A stretch of DNA of 64,000 nucleotides from positions 620,001-684,000 of the forward strand of contig NC_018708.1 in NCBI RefSeq assembly GCF_000302535.1. The letters are read 5' to 3'. The notes under the pieces were generated by a model. That model made no database searches and was not told the origin of the DNA. It saw only the letters and a list, made by a program, of their open reading frames with translations. Both the position numbers and the translations under genes were made by a program. The first letter of the stretch is position 1. Every line of letters begins with the position of its first letter. Origin of the DNA: Acidovorax sp. KKS102. Its GTDB lineage: Bacteria > Pseudomonadota > Gammaproteobacteria > Burkholderiales > Burkholderiaceae_C. Shown here one piece after another: positions 59,156 through 64,000 of the stretch.

Positions 59156-60249
59156 AAATCAGCATCGACGCCACAGGTCTGGGTCAGGCCAAGACCGGCA
59201 CCACGGTCTATCTCACACAAATCCTGGCGCAGTGGAACCAGCGCAAGGACTTAGCGCACACCTTCATCATCTTTGTCGCCCCCAAAGCCAGGCACCATTT
59301 CACCGCTCTGGGCCTTGACGGACGCTTCCGGCTGCGTCACGCCCCCAACGCCCGGTTCCTGCGCGTGCTTTGGCAGCAAACACTGCTGCCCGTGCACCTC
59401 CTGCAACTGGGCGTCTGCGTGCATTGGGGGCCTGGGTTTGTCCTGCCAGTGTTGGGCCTTTGCCCCATGGTCGTTACCGTACATGACCTCACGTTCCAGC
59501 TCTTTCCTGCGGCCCATGAACGCATCAAGCGCCACTACTTCCCTTGGATGATTCGCCGTGCTGTGCGCAAAGCGCACTCCGTGCTGGTCATCTCGCACAC
59601 CACCAAGGCCGACCTTGAGCGACTTCAGCCGGAGAGCCGACACAAAAACCACGTCACGCTGCTTGGCGCCAGAACACTCCCTTCCATCGAGCCGCTGCAG
59701 TCTTCCGTGCAGGACTACGCGCTGTTCATTGGCACCCTGGAGCCTCGCAAAAACCTGCGCAACCTCATCCAGGCGTGGCGCAGCCTCGCGACAACCATTC
59801 GAGGGCAGACCCATCTGCGAGTCGTCGGTACCACAGGCTGGCTGGTTCAGGACGTGATTGATTCCGCCAACGAACAGGACAACATCCATTTTCTGGGCAG
59901 TCTCACCGACCAAGCGCTCGCTGCGCAACTGCAAGGGGCAAGCTTCTTTGTCTATCCATCGCTGTATGAAGGGTTTGGCCTGCCCGTACTGGAAGCGATG
60001 TCCATAGGTATTCCCGTGTTGACCAGCAACGTCGGGGCCACACAAGAAATCGCTGGCGCTGCCGCGTTGCTCGTCGATCCCCACTCGGTCACCTCCATTG
60101 CCCAAGGTTTGGCCCGGCTGCTGCAGGAGCCAGAGCTCCTGACCAGCCTGCGTGCGGCCGGGTTGGAGAGAGCTGCACAGTTCAGCTGGGCCCAGACAGC
60201 AAGCCAAACCCTGCAAGCATTGCAGGCCGCAGGGACCCATTCGCCATGA
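59152..60249 (+). CDS. GT4 glycosyltransferase (WbpX/WbpZ-like candidate), GTG start
   Basis: A 365-residue GT-B enzyme: KISIDATGLGQAKTGTTVYL at the start, VVTVHDLTFQLFPAAHERIK, GTLEPRKNLRNLIQAW, and EX7E in YEGFGLPVLEAMSIG followed by SNVGATQEIAG. Start GTG 59152 overlaps the previous stop (GTGA); no ATG lies nearby in frame before the first beta strand. Adds one of the chain sugars in the cytoplasm. Confidence 0.88.
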   Translation: MKISIDATGLGQAKTGTTVYLTQILAQWNQRKDLAHTFIIFVAPKARHHFTALGLDGRFRLRHAPNARFLRVLWQQTLLPVHLLQLGVCVHWGPGFVLPVLGLCPMVVTVHDLTFQLFPAAHERIKRHYFPWMIRRAVRKAHSVLVISHTTKADLERLQPESRHKNHVTLLGARTLPSIEPLQSSVQDYALFIGTLEPRKNLRNLIQAWRSLATTIRGQTHLRVVGTTGWLVQDVIDSANEQDNIHFLGSLTDQALAAQLQGASFFVYPSLYEGFGLPVLEAMSIGIPVLTSNVGATQEIAGAAALLVDPHSVTSIAQGLARLLQEPELLTSLRAAGLERAAQFSWAQTASQTLQALQAAGTHSP

Positions 60250-61094
60250 CAACAACGCATTCTTGCGAGCGGGTCAGCGTAACCCTGTCGGTCGTCAGCC
60301 ATGGGCATGGTGAGCAGGTGCTGGAGATGCTGCAGTCCTTCATCCGGTCAGGATTGCTGCAACACTGGCAGGTTCAGGTCATCGTCACTCTCAACATACA
60401 CGAGCCCTCACTGCATGCCGCGCTGCAGGTGCAGCAATGGCCGTTTCCGCTCGAAGTAGTCGAAAATGCCGAGCCCAAGGGCTTTGGTGCCAACCACAAC
60501 CAGGCATCCCGTCGCGCCCTTGGCGACTGGTTTTGTGTGGTCAATCCCGATATCCAGTGGTGTACCGCCGTGGCACCCCACCGGGCCTCAGGCCGCCTGC
60601 AGGCTGCCTTGGCGCTGCCCGCCATGGCCAACGGCAAACCAGTCGGCCTGTACTGCCCAGAGCAAGTCACCGCCGAAGGTATCAGGCAGGATTACGCCAG
60701 AACACTGCCAACCCCCTGGGTTTTGGCGGCCCGCTGGGCTGCCCGGCAACGCAATACCGGCCAGCTGCGAGGCGTGGCACCGGGCGTCGGCCAGGCGCAT
60801 TGGGTGAATGGTGCCTGTCTGTTGGTCCCTTTACACACATACCTGCAGCTCGGCGGCTTTGACGAACGATACTTTATGTACTGTGAAGACGTAGACTTCT
60901 GCCTGCGCCTTCAGCTCCAGGGCTACCTGCTCGCCGCCATGCCGCTCGCTGTCGTACATGCAGCGCAGCGCAATACCAGGCGCCAGCGCCAGCATCTGTA
61001 CTGGCACCTGCGTAGTTTGCTCAGGCTATGGTGCTCGCCCACCTTTTGGCGATACTGGCGCAACATGGGGCGGAATCCATCGCTCCAAAATTGA
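60246..61094 (+). CDS. GT2 glycosyltransferase (WbbL/rhamnosyltransferase-like)
   Basis: A 282-residue GT-A enzyme: LSVVSHGHGEQVLEMLQSFI, the NEPKGFGANHNQA-type segment (AEPKGFGANHNQASRRAL), VNPDIQW (metal-binding), and GGFDERYFMYCEDVDFCLRL, the catalytic region of WbbL-like rhamnosyltransferases. It could use dTDP-L-rhamnose made by rfbBDAC. ATGA overlap with the previous gene. The basic, aromatic C-terminus (RLWCSPTFWRYWRNMGRN) may touch the membrane. Confidence 0.87.
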   Translation: MTTTHSCERVSVTLSVVSHGHGEQVLEMLQSFIRSGLLQHWQVQVIVTLNIHEPSLHAALQVQQWPFPLEVVENAEPKGFGANHNQASRRALGDWFCVVNPDIQWCTAVAPHRASGRLQAALALPAMANGKPVGLYCPEQVTAEGIRQDYARTLPTPWVLAARWAARQRNTGQLRGVAPGVGQAHWVNGACLLVPLHTYLQLGGFDERYFMYCEDVDFCLRLQLQGYLLAAMPLAVVHAAQRNTRRQRQHLYWHLRSLLRLWCSPTFWRYWRNMGRNPSLQN

Positions 61095-61161
61095 CTCCAT
61101 GCCAGTTTCCCACGCGTACTGCTGAACGCGCCTCGTCTGCGAACCCCACCTACATCGAAAC

Positions 61162-62145
61162 ATGGGCACCCTGCGCTATCTTCTGGCCGTACTGGTCTTG
61201 CTCAGCCATGCGGGCGTCAATGTCTCTGGCCACCATCCGGGCGTCATGGCCGTAGCGGTGTTCTATGCCATCTCGGGGTACGTCATGTCGGGGCTCATTC
61301 AGCAACATTACAGCCAGCCCGCCTCGGTCCCCCGCTTTTATCTTGACCGCTCGCTGCGTATCTACCCGCAATATGCCTTTTACGCGCTGGCAACAGCCAT
61401 ATGGTTTTGGCTGACACGCCAGCCAACAGCCTTCCTCCAGCACCCCCCCAGCTTGCAGGACGTGCTGAACAACCTGCTGATCGTTCCCCTTAACTATTAC
61501 ATGATCAACGGGGCAGACCAGTTCACACTGATCCCCCCGGCGTGGTCCCTGGGGGCTGAGCTGCTGTTCTACTTGCTGGCCCCCTGGCTTTGGCGAAACT
61601 GGGCGGTCTCCCTATGCCTCCTTTTGCTCAGCTTGGGCGTGCAGGTGCTTGCTTGGCACGGGGTGCTTCATTCCGACTGGTGGGGTTACCGTTTGCTACC
61701 CGGAGTGCTCTGGATATTTCTATTGGGCATGGCCATGCACCGTTTCCATGCCCAGGGGCGTCCAAAGTGGGCGGGGGGGCTGGCTTTGGCAACACCCGCG
61801 CTGGGGGTGGTGGCGCTGTGGTACCTGCAGGCGCAGGGCCTGCTGGTACGGCACTACACATTAGAAGTGGTGCTGGGGGTGTGTTTTGCCATACCGGCCC
61901 TGCAAGCGGTCCGCGGCCCATTGCTCAACTCCTGGTGGAAGAAATTTGACTCCCACTTGGGTGACATTAGCTATGGCGTTTTTCTGAACCACTTTTTTCT
62001 GATGTGGTTCCTGGCATGGGCTGCACCTCTGACGGCGGTGCAGTTGTTATCTCTGGTTGCGTTGAGCACCCTGTTGAGCCTCTTCACCTTCCACTACATT
62101 GAGAAACCAGTGTTGCATTGGCGTCGTAGGTTACGTCAGTCTTGA
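61162..62145 (+). CDS. Acyltransferase family 3 membrane protein (O-acetylation candidate)
   Basis: A 327-residue integral membrane protein with about ten helices: MGTLRYLLAVLVLLSHAGVN with the conserved His, FYAISGYVMSGLI, FYLDRSLRIYPQYAFYAL with the RSLRIYP signature, and PPAWSLGAELLFYLLAPWL. It is an OafA/NodX-like acyltransferase without a C-terminal SGNH domain, probably acetylating the polysaccharide. It lies 67 bp after the last glycosyltransferase and closes the locus. Confidence 0.9.
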   Translation: MGTLRYLLAVLVLLSHAGVNVSGHHPGVMAVAVFYAISGYVMSGLIQQHYSQPASVPRFYLDRSLRIYPQYAFYALATAIWFWLTRQPTAFLQHPPSLQDVLNNLLIVPLNYYMINGADQFTLIPPAWSLGAELLFYLLAPWLWRNWAVSLCLLLLSLGVQVLAWHGVLHSDWWGYRLLPGVLWIFLLGMAMHRFHAQGRPKWAGGLALATPALGVVALWYLQAQGLLVRHYTLEVVLGVCFAIPALQAVRGPLLNSWWKKFDSHLGDISYGVFLNHFFLMWFLAWAAPLTAVQLLSLVALSTLLSLFTFHYIEKPVLHWRRRLRQS

Positions 62146-62727
62146 TCGTAATATCAAGATACTGGAACTACTCTGCTCCCACCGATGTGGCCGGTGAACG
62201 TAGTGCTTGTTGCGCCCGTGCTACATCGTAAGTGTCTTGTTACAAAGCGGTTTTCCAATCCGTTAACGGGTTGGCGGCTGGCTTTCTTGCATGCATTGTT
62301 CGCATTGGTGTGGGATTTGGGCCTCAGGTGGCCGTACGGCATTGGAAGCTGCCGCATGTCTGCCACTCCGGGCTCGAACGTGCCGACCGCGTCGCTCCAG
62401 GGGGCAGTTCCAGAGGGAGAGTGGGGGTTTTCGTCTGGCATCAGCAGGCGACCTGATGGGCGAGTGACCCAGTCCGCACGGGGGCACGCATTGCGGGTTA
62501 TTTTTTCCCGGATCGCCTTTGCCGCGCAGCGGGTTGTCGACGCCCGAGTTCGCCTCCCGATGAGCCGCTACCGGGGCAGTGGTTGATGCATACCACAGAC
62601 AGCGTTGTTACAGCGTTTCACCCGTAAAGAGCCTTGTCAAAACGTCAATGAATGGCTCTATACTGTCTCCCAAGTCCGAGCACAGGAATGGTCAGGGCTT
62701 TTCTTTTCTAAACAAGGAGCTTCTTTA
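62146..62727. other. 582-bp intergenic region before the DUF4214 gene
   Basis: No gene is supported; the open frames here are short, arginine/serine-rich and resemble nothing. It contains a near-palindrome at 62255-62274 (CCAATCCGTTAACGGGTTGG, one mismatch) and a probable promoter at 62634-62664. Long leader regions of this kind are usual before highly expressed surface-protein genes. Confidence 0.55.
62634..62664 (+). promoter_or_regulatory. Probable sigma-70 promoter of the DUF4214 gene
   Basis: TTGTCA at 62634-62639 and TATACT at 62659-62664 are separated by 19 bp, slightly long. Both hexamers are close to consensus. Transcription would begin near 62671, giving a leader of about 57 nt that holds AAGGAG before ATG 62728. 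Confidence 0.55.
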
Positions 62728-64000
62728 ATGGCACTCACAACCAACGCCACGACGAAAGTCACCCAGCTTTATGTCGCAATGTTTGGCCGCGCCCCTGATT
62801 TTGAGGGGTTGAACTTCTGGGGAGGTGCGCTGGATGCGGGTCAATCGGTGGCCAAGATCGCCCAGGACATGTTCGCTACTACTCCAGCGCGGGCCTACTT
62901 CCCCGCAGGCTCCACCAGTCAAGAGGTCATCCAGGCGTTCTACGTGAACGTGCTGGGTCGCCAGCCTGACGCCGAAGGTCTGGAGTTCTGGGTTGCACGT
63001 CTCGACGCCCTGAAGGGCACGGGCAACGCCAATGCCGAAGGCCAAGTCGTTACTGAAATCATCAATATCGTTGCCAACTACCAAGGCAACACCCCAGAGG
63101 GTGCACAATCTGCGCAGCTCTTTGCCAACAAGATGGAAGTGGCAAAGTTTTGGACTGCCGAAAACGGTGGTATCGAGAACTCCGCCAAGCCTATCGCACT
63201 GGTCAACGCCACAGAAGGTTCTGTCAATCAAGTCAAGGCCCAAATTCTCAACGGCTTTGGCGAACTGGTTGCTGACCACGTTTTCACGCTCAAGCAAGCC
63301 GAGATCAAGGCTGCTGACATCGTCACCAGCGTGGCCCCAGTCGTCAAAAATGTGACCTACGTTGGTCTCAGTGTAGACGGCAGCGGCGAAGCCGGTGTGC
63401 CCCTGTACGACCTGGACCAATACGGTAATCCTGTCTCCTACATCTACGAATACGCTTCCACCGGTGAAGTGATTGATATCGAGCCCCAATTCACGGGCAA
63501 CGGTAGCGTGGTGGTTCAAAAGGGCCTGTTCTCCTACCTCAAGGATGTCACGGGCCTCGACTTCGTGCAGCTGGGTTTGATCAATATCGCCAATGGCAGC
63601 GACAACGGTCTTGACAACGGCATGGACGGTACGTCCGGCTCCTCCGGTCAGCAGGCATATCCTGACCTCTCCAGCTTCACCATTACGGCCAATAACACCG
63701 ATGGTTCCACTGGCACGGTCAACGCCACCATCTCCTTCGCTTATGGCGACGGCCATATTCACCAAGCTGAAGTCGACATCAGCGAAAAGTACTTCAAGCT
63801 GCTGACCAACCTCGTCTTCGACGCAGACAACAACCTGCGCCTGTACGAAAAGCAAGTCACCATCTATCCGAAGGTCGCACTCAAGGATGCTAGCGGCGCG
63901 CCTGTGTACGACGTGTACGGCAATCCCATCATGGTGGACCTCACACGCGTAGTGACAGAAGGCGACACCGTCAAGCTGCCCATCGTGCTGACCACCAGTG
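62728..64000 (+). CDS. DUF4214 domain surface protein, S-layer/RTX-like (C-terminus outside window)
   Basis: The frame opens with MALTTNATTKVTQLYVAMFG at 62728 and is still open at the window edge (424 residues). Two DUF4214 units are visible: LYVAMFGRAPDFEGLNFW (about 14-31) and YVNVLGRQPDAEGLEFWVAR (about 73-92). After about residue 200 the sequence is beta-rich and Asp/Gly/Thr/Val-rich, nearly free of cysteine, with acidic Asp-Asn motifs (SDNGLDNGMDG). There is no signal peptide, as in type I-secreted S-layer and RTX proteins. AAGGAG lies 8 nt upstream. I call it a candidate surface-layer protein; an adhesin is equally possible. Confidence 0.8.
   Translation, partial: MALTTNATTKVTQLYVAMFGRAPDFEGLNFWGGALDAGQSVAKIAQDMFATTPARAYFPAGSTSQEVIQAFYVNVLGRQPDAEGLEFWVARLDALKGTGNANAEGQVVTEIINIVANYQGNTPEGAQSAQLFANKMEVAKFWTAENGGIENSAKPIALVNATEGSVNQVKAQILNGFGELVADHVFTLKQAEIKAADIVTSVAPVVKNVTYVGLSVDGSGEAGVPLYDLDQYGNPVSYIYEYASTGEVIDIEPQFTGNGSVVVQKGLFSYLKDVTGLDFVQLGLINIANGSDNGLDNGMDGTSGSSGQQAYPDLSSFTITANNTDGSTGTVNATISFAYGDGHIHQAEVDISEKYFKLLTNLVFDADNNLRLYEKQVTIYPKVALKDASGAPVYDVYGNPIMVDLTRVVTEGDTVKLPIVLTTS

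Noticed and set aside
62185..62586. A 133-codon frame in the intergenic region before the DUF4214 gene
   Set aside because: It has no ribosome site, and its Arg/Ser-rich sequence shows no domain or typical codon bias.

Overview
This 64 kb window is high-GC DNA with dense, uninterrupted coding. Its gene order is that of a betaproteobacterium of the order Burkholderiales, most likely family Comamonadaceae (Acidovorax-like). The reasons are the corC-lnt and glyQ-glyS-gmhB-plsC blocks, the phhA-hppD pair, the phasin with an alanine/lysine-rich tail, and a dispersed short repeat (GATAGCT..TAGCGC..AGCGCT) that I associate with Comamonadaceae genomes. The assignment comes from reading, not from a database search. 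No rRNA, tRNA, CRISPR array, insertion sequence or prophage was seen.

Region 1 (1-10.7 kb) is accessory metabolism and regulation. It holds an ECF sigma/anti-sigma pair, a DUF3455 lipoprotein and a four-gene operon: rhodanese sulfurtransferase, OsmC-like protein, acyl-CoA-dehydrogenase-like flavoprotein, and rubredoxin-fused FAD reductase. Upstream of the operon are a canonical -24/-12 sigma-54 promoter, a 35-bp near-perfect palindrome and the gene for a sigma-54 activator. Then come a dihaem cytochrome c and an extradiol-dioxygenase-like protein, divergent from a TetR regulator.

Region 2 (10.8-28.4 kb) is mostly core metabolism: purT, a GGDEF-EAL protein, an orphan NodI-like ABC ATPase, phhA-hppD (phenylalanine to homogentisate), a lipase with its foldase, an Lrp regulator, a GNAT protein, corC-lnt, fabA-fabB, a LysR regulator and a periplasmic asparaginase. 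A 266-bp three-way-junction inverted-repeat element lies 7 bp in front of corC.

Region 3 (28.7-41 kb) has glyQS, gmhB, plsC, a zinc metallopeptidase, a rhodanese, a LysM/BON protein, coaX, a TPR-like protein, a TetR regulator, a PHA phasin and a 661-residue two-domain fatty acyl-CoA reductase.

Region 4 (41-62.1 kb) is a surface-polysaccharide locus. It has rfbBDAC (dTDP-L-rhamnose), then manC, wzm, wzt, a methyltransferase with a tandem-repeat coiled coil, a three-domain glycosyltransferase, a gtr-like trio, gmd-rmd (GDP-D-rhamnose), three more glycosyltransferases and an acyltransferase. Many junctions overlap by 1 or 4 nt. The set resembles an ABC-transporter-dependent, A-band-like (D-rhamnose) O-antigen system with a WbdD-like chain terminator and ruler.

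Region 5 (62.1-64 kb) is a 580-bp intergenic stretch followed by the start of a DUF4214 surface protein, which runs off the window. Its position and N-terminal architecture suggest an S-layer-like protein that could be anchored to the polysaccharide made next door.
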